Positions 39,189 through 47,370 of a stretch of 64,000 nt of DNA are shown here, piece by piece; the stretch's first letter is position 1, and every line of letters starts with the position of its first letter. The translations under genes and the position numbers were made by a program. Where the stretch lies: assembly GCF_016901695.1 (NCBI RefSeq), contig NZ_JACJKS010000011.1:28336-92335 (forward strand), written 5' to 3'. Origin of the DNA: Mordavella massiliensis (GTDB taxonomy: Bacteria > Bacillota > Clostridia > Lachnospirales > Lachnospiraceae). The notes under the pieces were generated by a model that searched no databases, was not told the DNA's origin, and saw only the letters and a list, made by a program, of their open reading frames with translations.

Positions 39189-41654
39189 CTATGCTGTCTT
39201 CCCTTTATTTTTCTCATGCCAGGAAAACAGGCGTTTCCCGAATTTCCCGATCTGCTCCACCACAAAGCTCAGATACCGGAACACCGGCTCCGAGGCGATG
39301 GAAAAGAGGACGCAGAGCATGATGCACTCTGTGGACATGGCCGTGATGGCGAACAGGTCCCCCATGTAGATGCTGGCCAGCACCAGGGCCACGGCGCAGC
39401 ACGCCAGCACGCCGACCCGCAGCCGGTTCACCGGCTGGCTGATCTTGTAGAGCACCATGAAGCCCACGATCGCCAGCAGGATGGTGGCGGCTGTGGCGAT
39501 GTCCGTCTCCCCCACGGCGAAGGTCCGCCCGAAGATCACCAGGGCCCCCACGGCCAGCACGTCTGTCAGGCCGCCCGGCAGCGCCTTCAGGAACACGTTG
39601 GGCAGGAAGTGCCCCTCGATCCGGTTCTTGTTGGGCTCCATCGCCAGGAAGAAGGCCGGCACCCCGATGGTGAACATGCTGATCAGGGAGATCTGCGACG
39701 GCTCCAGCGGGTAGGTGATCATGAACACCGCCGAGAACACGGACAAAAGCAGGGAAAAGATATTTTTCACCAGGAACAGGCTGGCCGACCGCTGGATGTT
39801 GTTGACCACCCGGCGTCCCTCCAGCACCACGGAGGGCATGCAGGAGAAGTCCGACTCCAGCAGCACCACCTGGGCTGCCTGGGCCGCCGCCTCGCTGCCG
39901 GACGCCATGGCGATGCTGCAGTCCGCATCCTTGAGGGCCAGGATGTCGTTGACCCCGTCCCCCGTCATGGCGACGGTGTTGCCCTGCTCCTTCAGGACGT
40001 TCACGAACTGCCGCTTCTGGGCCGGCGTCACCCGCCCGAAGACCGTGTACTCCCGCATGGCCCGGGCCACATCCTCGTCGGTCTTCAGCGTCCCCGCGTC
40101 CACGTAGCGCTCCGCCCCCGCGATGCCCGCCCGGGCGGCCACCTCGGATACGGTGACCGGATTGTCCCCGGAAATCACCTTGATGTCCACCCCCTGCTCC
40201 GCAAAGTAGGCGAAGGTCTCCGGCGCGTCGTGGCGGATGGGGTTGGTGAGGGTCACGTACCCGAGGGGCGTGACTTTCCCGGTCAGGGGCTTCCCGTCGA
40301 TCTTCCCGTCGTACTGTCCGAACACGAGGACGCGGTAGCCCTTCTTCGTAAACTGCCCGATCTCCGCCTCATAGAGCACAAAGTCGTCCCGCAGCACCAT
40401 CTCCGGCGCGCCCAGGACATAGGCGCCGTCCTCATAGGTGACGCTGCTGTATTTCACCGTGGAGGAGAAAGAGGTGAGGCTGACCGGCTTCTTTCCCGTA
40501 TTCTCCCGGAAATGCTCCTTGAGGGCCGCCATGGTGATGTTGTCCTCGCTCATGGCCGCCGCGAAGTCTCCCAGCATCTTCTCCAGGGGCGGGTAGTCCT
40601 CCTCCTTCTCCCGGTAGTCCAGTGTGGGTTCCACCTTCCCCACTGTCATGGTATTCTCCGTGATCGTCCCCGTCTTGTCCACGCAGAGCACATTGACCCT
40701 GGCCAGCGTCTCGATGCTCTTCATGTCGTGGAGCAGCACCTGCTGCCTGGCCAGGCGCATGGCGCTCACCGCCAGGGCCATGCTGGCCAGCAGGTAGAGC
40801 CCCTCCGGGATCATGCCGATGACGGCGGCCACCATGGAGGTGACGCTCTCCCGGAATCCGTCGTGGTTGAAGAAAAAGCTCTGGACAAAGAGGATGAGGC
40901 CAATGGGGATGATGATGATGCCCACGCCCCGGACCAGACGGTCCAGGGAGCGGATCATCTCCGACTGCTCCGTGCTGTCCATGGCCTTGGCCTCCATGGT
41001 CAGGCGGGAGATGTAGGAGTCCTCCCCCACCTTGTCGAGGCGCGCCCGGCACTCGCCGGACACGACAAAGCTGCCGGACATGAGGGAATCCCCCTTTTTC
41101 TTCGTGATCTCGTCGGACTCTCCGGTCAGCAGGGACTCGTTCACCTGCACCTCGCCGGAGGAGACCACTGCATCCGCGCAGATCTGGTTCCCTGCGCCAA
41201 AGATCACGATATCGTCCAGCACCAGCTCCTCCGTGTCCACCTTCCGGACCTTGCCGTCCCGCACCGCCCGCGCGTGGGGCGCGTTCAGCATGTTCATCTT
41301 CTCCAGCACTTTCTTGGCGCGGACCTCCTGAACGATGCCGATGAGGGTGTTGATGACCACAACGGGCAGGAAGGTCAGGTTCCGGAAGGAGCCCACGATG
41401 CAGAGGAGCAGGCCCAGCACGGCAAAGATCAGGTTGAAGTAGGTAAATACGTTCTCGTGCACGATCTCCTTCACCGTCCTGGCAGGGGGATCCACAGACA
41501 CGTTCGTCCACCCGTGCAGCCGGTGCTCCTGCACCTGCTGGGCGGTGAGGCCCTGCTCCGGGTCCGGGTCGTAGCGCGTGGTCCGGATCCGGCGGCTCTT
41601 CCGCTCCGCCTGCGTCTGCTCTTTTCCATTTCCTGCGTTTCTTCTTCTGCTCAT
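39189..41654 (-). CDS. Cation-translocating P-type ATPase
   Basis: 821-aa membrane pump. Actuator motif LTGES, phosphorylation motif DKTGTIT and hinge TGDGVNDILALKDAD are all present, with TM helices at about residues 65-115, 245-310 and 600-790. The membrane metal site has IPEGL instead of the heavy-metal CPC motif, so it is a Ca2+/Mn2+/K+-like pump rather than a copper or zinc P1B type. The actual ion is not certain. It is followed by the shared terminator and preceded by a ZIP transporter gene, within a metal locus. Confidence 0.88.
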   Translation of the reverse strand: MSRRRNAGNGKEQTQAERKSRRIRTTRYDPDPEQGLTAQQVQEHRLHGWTNVSVDPPARTVKEIVHENVFTYFNLIFAVLGLLLCIVGSFRNLTFLPVVVINTLIGIVQEVRAKKVLEKMNMLNAPHARAVRDGKVRKVDTEELVLDDIVIFGAGNQICADAVVSSGEVQVNESLLTGESDEITKKKGDSLMSGSFVVSGECRARLDKVGEDSYISRLTMEAKAMDSTEQSEMIRSLDRLVRGVGIIIIPIGLILFVQSFFFNHDGFRESVTSMVAAVIGMIPEGLYLLASMALAVSAMRLARQQVLLHDMKSIETLARVNVLCVDKTGTITENTMTVGKVEPTLDYREKEEDYPPLEKMLGDFAAAMSEDNITMAALKEHFRENTGKKPVSLTSFSSTVKYSSVTYEDGAYVLGAPEMVLRDDFVLYEAEIGQFTKKGYRVLVFGQYDGKIDGKPLTGKVTPLGYVTLTNPIRHDAPETFAYFAEQGVDIKVISGDNPVTVSEVAARAGIAGAERYVDAGTLKTDEDVARAMREYTVFGRVTPAQKRQFVNVLKEQGNTVAMTGDGVNDILALKDADCSIAMASGSEAAAQAAQVVLLESDFSCMPSVVLEGRRVVNNIQRSASLFLVKNIFSLLLSVFSAVFMITYPLEPSQISLISMFTIGVPAFFLAMEPNKNRIEGHFLPNVFLKALPGGLTDVLAVGALVIFGRTFAVGETDIATAATILLAIVGFMVLYKISQPVNRLRVGVLACCAVALVLASIYMGDLFAITAMSTECIMLCVLFSIASEPVFRYLSFVVEQIGKFGKRLFSWHEKNKGKTA

Positions 41655-41678
41655 ATATCTTTCCTGTCTCCTTTGTTC

Positions 41679-42467
41679 TTATCCAAGTGCCACATCCAGG
41701 ATCATCATAAGGATGAACCCGGCTGCGAACCCGGCTGTGCCTATGTTGCTGTGCTCCCCCTCGTTTGACTCCGGGATCAGCTCCTCCACCACCACATAGA
41801 GCATGGCGCCCGCCGCGAAGGCGAGAAGGTACGGAAGCGCCGGGGTGAGGATCTCCGACAGGAGCACGGTGACAAGGGCTGCCGCCGGTTCCACGATGCC
41901 CGAAAGCGCGCCGTAGAGGAAGGCTTTTTTGCTGCCCGCGCCGCCCGCGCTCTTCAGGGGCATGGAGATGATGGCCCCCTCCGGAAAGTTCTGGATGGCA
42001 ATGCCGATGGACAGGGCGAAGGCCCCGGCCAGAGTGATCTGGGCCTGCTCAGTGAGAAGCCCCGCGAACACGACGCCGACTGCCATGCCCTCCGGAATGT
42101 TGTGGAGGGTCACCGCCATCACCAGCATGGTGGAGCGGCGCCATTGGCTCTTCGGACCCTCCGGCTCCCTCTGGTCCATGTGCTGGTGGGGCACCGTCCG
42201 GTCAAGGACAAGCAGGAACAGCATGCCCGCCGCCAGGCCTGCCGCCGCCGGCACAAAGGCCAGCTTTCCCATATGGGCCGACATATCCATCGCCGGAATG
42301 AGAAGGGACCAGACGGAGGCCGCCACCATCACGCCGGAGGCAAAGCCGAGAAGCGCCTTCTGGACGCGGTCCGGCATGGCGTCCCCGCGCAGGAGGAACA
42401 CGCAGGCAGAGCCGAGCGCCGTGCCTGCAAACGGGATCAGGATCCCGGCCAGTACATTGATATTCAT
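41679..42467 (-). CDS. ZIP-family metal transporter
   Basis: 262-aa inner-membrane importer (Zn2+, Fe2+ or Mn2+). Eight hydrophobic segments; the TM4 and TM5 metal motifs are HNIPEGMAVG and QNFPEGAIIS, and a His-bearing loop (VPHQHMDQ) sits between TM3 and TM4. Close spacing to the CobW-like gene (12 bp) and the P-type ATPase makes a metal-handling operon. Confidence 0.9.
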   Translation of the reverse strand: MNINVLAGILIPFAGTALGSACVFLLRGDAMPDRVQKALLGFASGVMVAASVWSLLIPAMDMSAHMGKLAFVPAAAGLAAGMLFLLVLDRTVPHQHMDQREPEGPKSQWRRSTMLVMAVTLHNIPEGMAVGVVFAGLLTEQAQITLAGAFALSIGIAIQNFPEGAIISMPLKSAGGAGSKKAFLYGALSGIVEPAAALVTVLLSEILTPALPYLLAFAAGAMLYVVVEELIPESNEGEHSNIGTAGFAAGFILMMILDVALG

Positions 42468-42479
42468 ACAGATCTCCTT

Positions 42480-43439
42480 TTAATTGAAATAGACCATCTC
42501 GTCCTGCGGCGGCTGGGCCGCCTCCACATGCTCCGCCCGGATCACCGGCCCCTTGCGCCGGTAGGCGGGCGAGTATTCGTATCCCACCGTGCCGCGGATC
42601 TTCACCCACTGACCCGGCGCAAGCTTCGGGGCGTAGGCGCTGCGGCACACGTAGCCGAGGAAGGTGGTGTCGTCCGCGCAGCATGTCATGGCCATCCGTC
42701 CGCCCACGAACTCCTTCGCCGAAAAGCCCCGGGGCTTCAGCACTTTGGCCTTGTACTCCACTGTCTTCTTCAGATACCGCTCCGGGTGGTCCATCATATC
42801 CACATACCAGATGCCGTAGTCCATGTCGTCGATCTCCACCACCGGGGCATCCAGGTCATAGGGCATGGCGTCCTCGAAGATGTTGTCGATCTCCCCGTCC
42901 TCCCCCTCGAAAATGATCTGGGCGCTCTGGTTCACCACCTTGACGCTGCGCCGGTAGGAGGCCAGGGGCATCTCCTTTTTGCAGCGGTTGAACAGGACGA
43001 GCTCCGCGCCCCGCACCATATCCATGAAGAGGGGCTTCATGTTCACGATGTAGGTGCCAAATGTGGTGGCGTCCACCGTCACCAGCTTCTGCACAAGCCC
43101 CCAGCCGGGCGGCGCGTCCATGGACTCGATCCGGCTCACCGGATACATGCCGTTGCACTCGATAATGACCCGCTCCGGGTGATAGGTCCGGTCCAGCCTG
43201 GCCAGCCACTCTGTCGTCAGGTCCTCCGGATCGTCCACCGTGAGGAGGACCGTGTTGCTCCTTTCAAGAGCCGTCTCGTCGTACTCTTCCTCCCCCTCCT
43301 CGCAGAGGATGAGGAGGGTCCTGCCGTCGATGGCAAAATACTCCTGCCCCAGCGTGTACCGGAGGAAGCTGGTCTTGCCGCTCTCCAGAAAGCCTGTCAT
43401 GAGGTACACCACCACTCTGGCGTTGTCTACCATCTGCAT
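42480..43439 (-). CDS. CobW-like GTPase fused to a YcgQ/DUF1980-like C-terminal domain
   Basis: 319 aa. Residues about 10-200 are a P-loop GTPase of the CobW/UreG class (LMTGFLESGKTSFLRY; VIIECNGMY), but the metal-binding CxCC motif of true CobW proteins is absent. Residues about 245-319 (RMAMTCCADDTTFLGYVC, then a WVKIRGTVGYEY strand) match the end of YcgQ/TIGR03943 proteins, whose CC motif is thought to bind metal. The fusion points to metal delivery or sensing. It lies between the ZIP transporter and a full CobW gene. Confidence 0.75.
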   Translation of the reverse strand: MQMVDNARVVVYLMTGFLESGKTSFLRYTLGQEYFAIDGRTLLILCEEGEEEYDETALERSNTVLLTVDDPEDLTTEWLARLDRTYHPERVIIECNGMYPVSRIESMDAPPGWGLVQKLVTVDATTFGTYIVNMKPLFMDMVRGAELVLFNRCKKEMPLASYRRSVKVVNQSAQIIFEGEDGEIDNIFEDAMPYDLDAPVVEIDDMDYGIWYVDMMDHPERYLKKTVEYKAKVLKPRGFSAKEFVGGRMAMTCCADDTTFLGYVCRSAYAPKLAPGQWVKIRGTVGYEYSPAYRRKGPVIRAEHVEAAQPPQDEMVYFN

Positions 43440-43461
43440 ACGATTCCGTCACCTGTCCTTT

Positions 43462-44487
43462 CTAGTCTGCCGCGCCCGCAAAAAGCGCTTTCAGGGCGTC
43501 CTCTTTGAGCCCGGAGCCGATCACGCAGATGCGGCCCGTGTAGTCCGGCTGCCCCTCCCGGATCTCCACCTCGCCGGGCACCATGTCAAAGTAGATCCAT
43601 GTCCCCCTGTCGCCTTCCACCATGCCCTTGGCCCGGAGCACCATGCCGTAGGCGTCCGCGTCTCCCAGGGCGCTGAGGCGCACCTGCAGATCCCCGGCGT
43701 TGTACTTCTTCACCGTCTCCAGGCCCCAGCTTCCAAACACCTCGTCTGCATGGTGATGGTGGTGGTCGTGATGATGGTGGTGGTCGTGGTGCTCCTCATG
43801 GCCGTGGTGATGGTGCTCCTCACCGGGCCCGTGGTGGCCGCCGCAGACCTCGCAGCGGGTCTCCTCCAGCAGCTCCTCCTCCAGGGAGGGCGTCTGCTGC
43901 TCCATGATGGCAAAGAGCTTTGCCCCGTCGATCTGATCCTCCGGGGTAGTGATGATGGGGGCGTCCGGGTTGAGGGCGCGGATCTGTGCCACAGCCTGCT
44001 CCACCCTGTCGTCGTCCGCGATGTCCGTGCGGCTCAGGATGACGGCCCCGGCGGACTCCACCTGGTTTTTGTAGAACTCTCCGAAATTCTTCAGGTACAT
44101 CTTACACTTCTTCACATCCACCACCGTGGTGGCGCTGTTCAGCACAACGTCCGCGTCCGTCTTTACGTTCTCCACCGCCCGCTTCACGTCTGAGAGTTTT
44201 CCCACGCCGGAGGGCTCGATGAGGATCCGGTCCGGATGGTACGTCCCGATGACTTCCCGCAGGGACGCGCCGAAGTCTCCCACAAGGGAGCAGCAGATGC
44301 AGCCGGAATTCATCTCCCGGATCTCGATGCCCGCCTCCTTCAGGAAGCCGCCGTCAATGCCGATCTCGCCGAATTCGTTCTCAATGAGCACGACCTGCTC
44401 GCCCTGGAACGCCTCCCTGAGAAGCTTCCTGATGAGCGTCGTCTTGCCGGCCCCCAGAAAACCTGAGATGATATCTATTTTTGTCAT
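43462..44487 (-). CDS. CobW/COG0523 GTPase, His-rich metallochaperone
   Basis: 341-aa metal-chaperone GTPase. P-loop GFLGAGKTT, the CxCC metal site in MNSGCICCSLVGDF, NKxD-like SRTDIADD, and a His cluster (HHHHGHEEHHDHHHHHDHHH) at about 230-252 that can store zinc or other divalent metal. The C-terminal domain (WIYFDMVPGEVEIREG) is the CobW_C. The ATG at 44487 is chosen because AGGAG lies 8-9 bp upstream; TTG at 44496 is too close. Divergently transcribed from the 10TM exporter gene. Confidence 0.9.
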   Translation of the reverse strand: MTKIDIISGFLGAGKTTLIRKLLREAFQGEQVVLIENEFGEIGIDGGFLKEAGIEIREMNSGCICCSLVGDFGASLREVIGTYHPDRILIEPSGVGKLSDVKRAVENVKTDADVVLNSATTVVDVKKCKMYLKNFGEFYKNQVESAGAVILSRTDIADDDRVEQAVAQIRALNPDAPIITTPEDQIDGAKLFAIMEQQTPSLEEELLEETRCEVCGGHHGPGEEHHHHGHEEHHDHHHHHDHHHHHADEVFGSWGLETVKKYNAGDLQVRLSALGDADAYGMVLRAKGMVEGDRGTWIYFDMVPGEVEIREGQPDYTGRICVIGSGLKEDALKALFAGAAD

Positions 44488-44626
44488 GTCGTTCAACTCC
44501 TGTTCTTTTCTATATATATTCTGCCATACCAGACATCTTTATCTATTTTGTCACAGACAGACCTGTTTTTCAAGAATCCATAAGGAAATTCCGCGCGTTG
44601 AGATGTACAGCAGACCTTTTTGCTCC

Positions 44627-44655
44627 TTGACACGCAGGGGATAACTTGCTATGAT
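44627..44655 (+). promoter_or_regulatory. Promoter of the 10TM exporter gene
   Basis: TTGACA (44627-44632), 17-bp spacer, TATGAT (44650-44655): near-consensus sigma-A promoter, 56 bp before the start codon. Confidence 0.78.
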
Positions 44656-44668
44656 TGTCGGGAAAACC

Positions 44669-44683
44669 TGATAATCATTTTCA
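44669..44683. promoter_or_regulatory. Fur-like operator
   Basis: TGATAAT-C-ATTTTCA fits the 7-1-7 Fur box (TGATAATNATTATCA) with one mismatch and begins 14 bp downstream of the -10, so a bound Fur/Zur/PerR-family repressor would block early transcription. The metal sensed is not known. Confidence 0.5.
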
Positions 44684-44710
44684 TTTCACTGATAGAAAGA
44701 AGCGCATCCT

Positions 44711-45559
44711 ATGGAATTACTGGAACACATCCTTTTACACACAGCCCAGGACAGCCTGCGCATGCTGCCCTTTCTCTTTGCGGCCTTCCTCCTGCTGGAG
44801 GGTCTGGAGCACTACTCCAGCGCCTGGATCCGGCGGACGCTGGCGCGGATGGAGAAGGCCGGTCCGGTGGTCGGCGCCCTCTTCGGGTGCATCCCCCAGT
44901 GCGGCTTCTCGGTCATGGCGTCCAACCTGTACGCCGGCGGCGTCATCTCCCCCGGCACCCTGCTGGCGGTCTTCCTGGCCACCTCCGACGAGGCCGTCCT
45001 GATCCTTTTGGGGCATCCGGGCAGCGGCCACCTGGTCGCATCCCTTCTCCTTGTCAAGCTCATCATCGCCGTGGCGGCGGGCTATCTGGCGGACCTGTGC
45101 CTTGCCCCCTTTATCGCCACGGAAAAGGAGATCGGCGACCTCTGCCACCACTGCGGCTGCCACGATCACCACGGCATCGTGCGGCCCGCCCTCAACCACA
45201 CGGTCCGGCTCTTCGCCTACATCTTCGTCTGCACCCTCGTCCTGAACGCGGTGATCGAGGGCGCGGGGCTTGAATCCCTGACCACCTTCCTGCTGGGAGG
45301 CAGCGTCCTGCAGCCTTTCCTGGCCGCCCTTTTAGGATTCATTCCCAACTGTGCGGCTTCCGTGCTGCTGACGGAGCTCTACCTGGGCGGCGCCCTCTCC
45401 TTCGCCTCCGTGGTGGCGGGGCTGTGCACCAACGCGGGCGTGGGGCTGATCGTGCTCTTTAAAGTAAACCCGGACAAAAAGGAATGCCTGAAGTTTACCG
45501 GCCTTCTCTACGCCTGCGGCGTCATCGCGGGCGTCGCGCTGCACGCGGCCGGCCTTTGA
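44711..45559 (+). CDS. Putative 10TM heavy-metal exporter (ArsP_2/DUF2899 family)
   Basis: 282-aa polytopic membrane protein with about eight to ten helices. Two pseudo-repeats are visible: GALFGCIPQCGFSVMASNLY and ALLGFIPNCAASVLLTELY, each with a conserved P-x-C, and a His/Cys loop (CHHCGCHDHHG) between halves. Members are annotated as manganese or arsenic-type exporters; substrate unclear. It has its own promoter with a Fur-like box and a terminator, and is divergent from the CobW gene. Confidence 0.8.
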   Translation: MELLEHILLHTAQDSLRMLPFLFAAFLLLEGLEHYSSAWIRRTLARMEKAGPVVGALFGCIPQCGFSVMASNLYAGGVISPGTLLAVFLATSDEAVLILLGHPGSGHLVASLLLVKLIIAVAAGYLADLCLAPFIATEKEIGDLCHHCGCHDHHGIVRPALNHTVRLFAYIFVCTLVLNAVIEGAGLESLTTFLLGGSVLQPFLAALLGFIPNCAASVLLTELYLGGALSFASVVAGLCTNAGVGLIVLFKVNPDKKECLKFTGLLYACGVIAGVALHAAGL

Positions 45560-45574
45560 CCTCCTGTAAACGCA

Positions 45575-45616
45575 AACTGCGGAAGAGACCTCTGTCAGTC
45601 CCTCCCGCAGTTTTTT
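45575..45616 (+). terminator. Terminator of the 10TM exporter gene
   Basis: AACTGCGG (45575-45582) and CCGCAGTT (45605-45612) followed by TTTT; it lies between the convergent exporter and rpiB-like genes. Confidence 0.78.
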
Positions 45617-45628
45617 CTGTTCCGTCTC

Positions 45629-46069
45629 TTATCTGTTCTGGTCGTACTCTACATATGCGTCCACCTTCGGCTGGGAAGAGCATCCGGGCACGAACTCGTT
45701 GCCGAGGAAAGCGTCTACCAGTAATTCACGCACTTTATTTCCTGTCGTAAACGCTCCCATGCAGGCGATATTCGCGTCGTTGCTAAGGCGCGCCCTCTGC
45801 GCGGAGTACACGTCAGAGATCAGCGCCGCGTAGGCGCCTTTTACCTTGTTGGCGGCAATGGAAACGCCGATGCCGGTGCCGCACAGAAGGATGCCTCTGT
45901 CATACTTCTTGGCAGCCACTGCCTCAGCTACCGCAAATGCCGTGTGCCCGTAGATGGGGTCCTCGCTTCCGAAATCCGTCACCTCGCCGTAGCCCTTTGC
46001 CTCGATGTACTTGATCAGAGCTTCCTTGGCAGCCTGCGCGTTCGGATCGCAGCCAATTGCAATTTTCAT
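45629..46069 (-). CDS. RpiB-family sugar-phosphate isomerase, divergent paralogue
   Basis: 146-aa RpiB/LacAB fold. The catalytic thiol is kept (LLCGTGIGVSIAANK) but the two histidines of the neighbour gene are lost: DHS becomes DPN near residue 9 and the ring-opening His in RQHNNTN becomes Ser (RLSNDAN). Four-carbon sugar phosphates with a phosphate on O4 cannot form rings, so loss of the ring-opening His fits a tetrose isomerase such as the erythrose/erythrulose-4-phosphate enzymes (EryI/DerI type); this is inference. It has its own promoter with four phased TTTCGTT sites. AGGAGG precedes the ATG. Confidence 0.85.
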   Translation of the reverse strand: MKIAIGCDPNAQAAKEALIKYIEAKGYGEVTDFGSEDPIYGHTAFAVAEAVAAKKYDRGILLCGTGIGVSIAANKVKGAYAALISDVYSAQRARLSNDANIACMGAFTTGNKVRELLVDAFLGNEFVPGCSSQPKVDAYVEYDQNR

Positions 46070-46093
46070 TGTTCGTTCCTCCTTGTATATTTA

Positions 46094-46153
46094 TTTCGTT
46101 TCTCTTATTTTATCATTTCGTTCTTCTTTTGTCTACTTTCGTTTGCTTTCGTT
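46094..46153. promoter_or_regulatory. Four phased TTTCGTT (AACGAAA) sites at the rpiB-like promoter
   Basis: TTTCGTT occurs at 46094-46100, 46116-46122, 46137-46143 and 46147-46153; start-to-start distances of 22, 21 and 10 bp put all copies on one DNA face. DeoR-family repressors commonly bind such repeats. They flank a promoter, TAGACA (46135-46130) and TAAAAT (46112-46107), spacing 17 bp. Confidence 0.55.
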
Positions 46154-46163
46154 TCCTGTTTTT

Positions 46164-46604
46164 TTATTTGTCCTGGATCGCCATGATCATATCCACCCGT
46201 CTCTGGTGCCTTCCGCCTTCAAACTCCGCGTTCAGCCACTCCTCGATGATCATCTTGGCCAGCTCGATGCCGATGACCCGGGCGCCGAACGCCAGGATGT
46301 TTGTGTTGTTGTGCTGCCTTGAGAGGCGCGCCGAGTAGGGCTCGCTGCACACCACCGCGCGGACGCCCTTCACCTTGTTGGCCGCCAGCGAGATGCCCAC
46401 GCCGGTCCCGCAGATCAGGATGCCCAGATCCACGTCCCCGGCGGCCACCGCCCGGCCGACCTTCTCCCCGTACACCGGGTAGTCGCAGCTCTCTGTGGAA
46501 TCCGTGCCGTAGTTCACTACCTCGTATCCCAGATCCTGGAGAAACTTCATGACTTCCTGCTTCATCTCCACTGCAGAGTGGTCGTTTCCAATTCCTATCT
46601 TCAT
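46164..46604 (-). CDS. rpiB: Ribose-5-phosphate isomerase B
   Basis: 146-aa canonical RpiB interconverting ribose 5-phosphate and ribulose 5-phosphate (also used for allose and tetrose phosphates). All key residues are seen: GNDHSA near residue 9, catalytic Cys in LICGTGVGISLAANK, and His in LSRQHNNTN. It sits after the HAD gene of the catabolic operon but with its own promoter. Its gene is 94 bp upstream of the divergent paralogue. Confidence 0.93.
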   Translation of the reverse strand: MKIGIGNDHSAVEMKQEVMKFLQDLGYEVVNYGTDSTESCDYPVYGEKVGRAVAAGDVDLGILICGTGVGISLAANKVKGVRAVVCSEPYSARLSRQHNNTNILAFGARVIGIELAKMIIEEWLNAEFEGGRHQRRVDMIMAIQDK

Positions 46605-46645
46605 CGCTCAAATCCCGCCTTTTCTATAGAATAATCTCTGTCCTT

Positions 46646-46674
46646 ATTATAAGGTCTGCGCCTGCCGCGCACAA
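46646..46674 (-). promoter_or_regulatory. Promoter of rpiB
   Basis: Minus-strand TTGTGC (46674-46669) and TATAAT (46651-46646), 17 bp apart; the -10 is at the centre of the palindrome CCTTATAATAAGG, which may also be an operator. Confidence 0.55.
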
Positions 46675-46711
46675 GAGGCAATCCGGGAAAAGGCAGGGCG
46701 GCTTTCCCGCG

Positions 46712-47353
46712 TCAGATCTCGATCTGCCTGAGGCTTAAGATGACCCGGTCCGCCGCGGAGATATCCTGCTCGCCGGAGGTCGGGTTGCTGTACCCGTAGC
46801 AGTAGATACCCGCCTCCTGTGCCGACGCCACGCCGGCCTGGGAGTCCTCCACCGCCAGGGCGTCGCGCGCCGCTGTGCCCGTGAGTTCAAGCACCCGGAG
46901 GTACACGTCCGGCGCCGGCTTTTTCCTGGCGATCTCATCCCCGGATACGGTCACGTCAAAATAGTCCCGCACCCCCAGAAGACGCAGCGCGTCGTCGACC
47001 AGGACCCTCGTGGACGAGGAGGCGAGCGCGATCTTCATCCCCGCCCTCTTCGCCTCCTGCACGACCTCTTCAAATCCGTCCGACGGGCGTAGATGGTGCT
47101 CCTCTATCTGCTGCGCCACCAGCGCATACTGCCGCCTCTCCAGCCCGTACGGATCCCCCTCCATGCCGCAGATCTCCAGCACGTTCCGCCAGAAGCCGCT
47201 GGCGGACTTTCCGACAGGGGCCGGCAGCCTGTCGTCCGGCGTGATGCCCAGTTCCCGGAACATCCTTTGCCTGGCGTTCTCGTGCAGCGGCTCGCTGTCC
47301 AGGACAACGCCGTCCATATCGAATATCAGAAGTTTTTTTGTCTCTGTGCTCAT
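46712..47353 (-). CDS. HAD phosphatase / beta-phosphoglucomutase-like
   Basis: 213-aa HAD subfamily IA enzyme. Motifs: FDMDGVVLDSEPLH, SSSTRVLVDDAL, the lysine in ARKKPAPD and VEDSQAGVASAQEAG. The DxDG-V-SEP start is that of beta-phosphoglucomutase and sugar phosphatases. GAGAGG precedes the ATG at 47353; it is 17 bp after the FGGY kinase gene and is the last gene of the SorC operon. Probably removes phosphate from a pathway intermediate; the substrate is unknown. Confidence 0.85.
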   Translation of the reverse strand: MSTETKKLLIFDMDGVVLDSEPLHENARQRMFRELGITPDDRLPAPVGKSASGFWRNVLEICGMEGDPYGLERRQYALVAQQIEEHHLRPSDGFEEVVQEAKRAGMKIALASSSTRVLVDDALRLLGVRDYFDVTVSGDEIARKKPAPDVYLRVLELTGTAARDALAVEDSQAGVASAQEAGIYCYGYSNPTSGEQDISAADRVILSLRQIEI

Positions 47354-47370
47354 AGCCATCCTCTCTTCTG

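Noticed and set aside
39216..41768. 850-codon open frame opposite the P-type ATPase
   Set aside because: Mirror frame of a highly conserved gene; His/Gly/Arg/Asp-rich translation and no recognisable domain.
43731..43815. His-coding GTGGTGATG-type simple repeat as a microsatellite
   Set aside because: It is the codon run for the His cluster of the CobW protein, a known metal-binding feature, not an expansion-prone repeat with evidence of slippage.
45629..46069. Divergent rpiB as a pseudogene
   Set aside because: Frame intact, catalytic Cys kept, strong ribosome site and a dedicated promoter; the lost histidines fit a changed substrate better.
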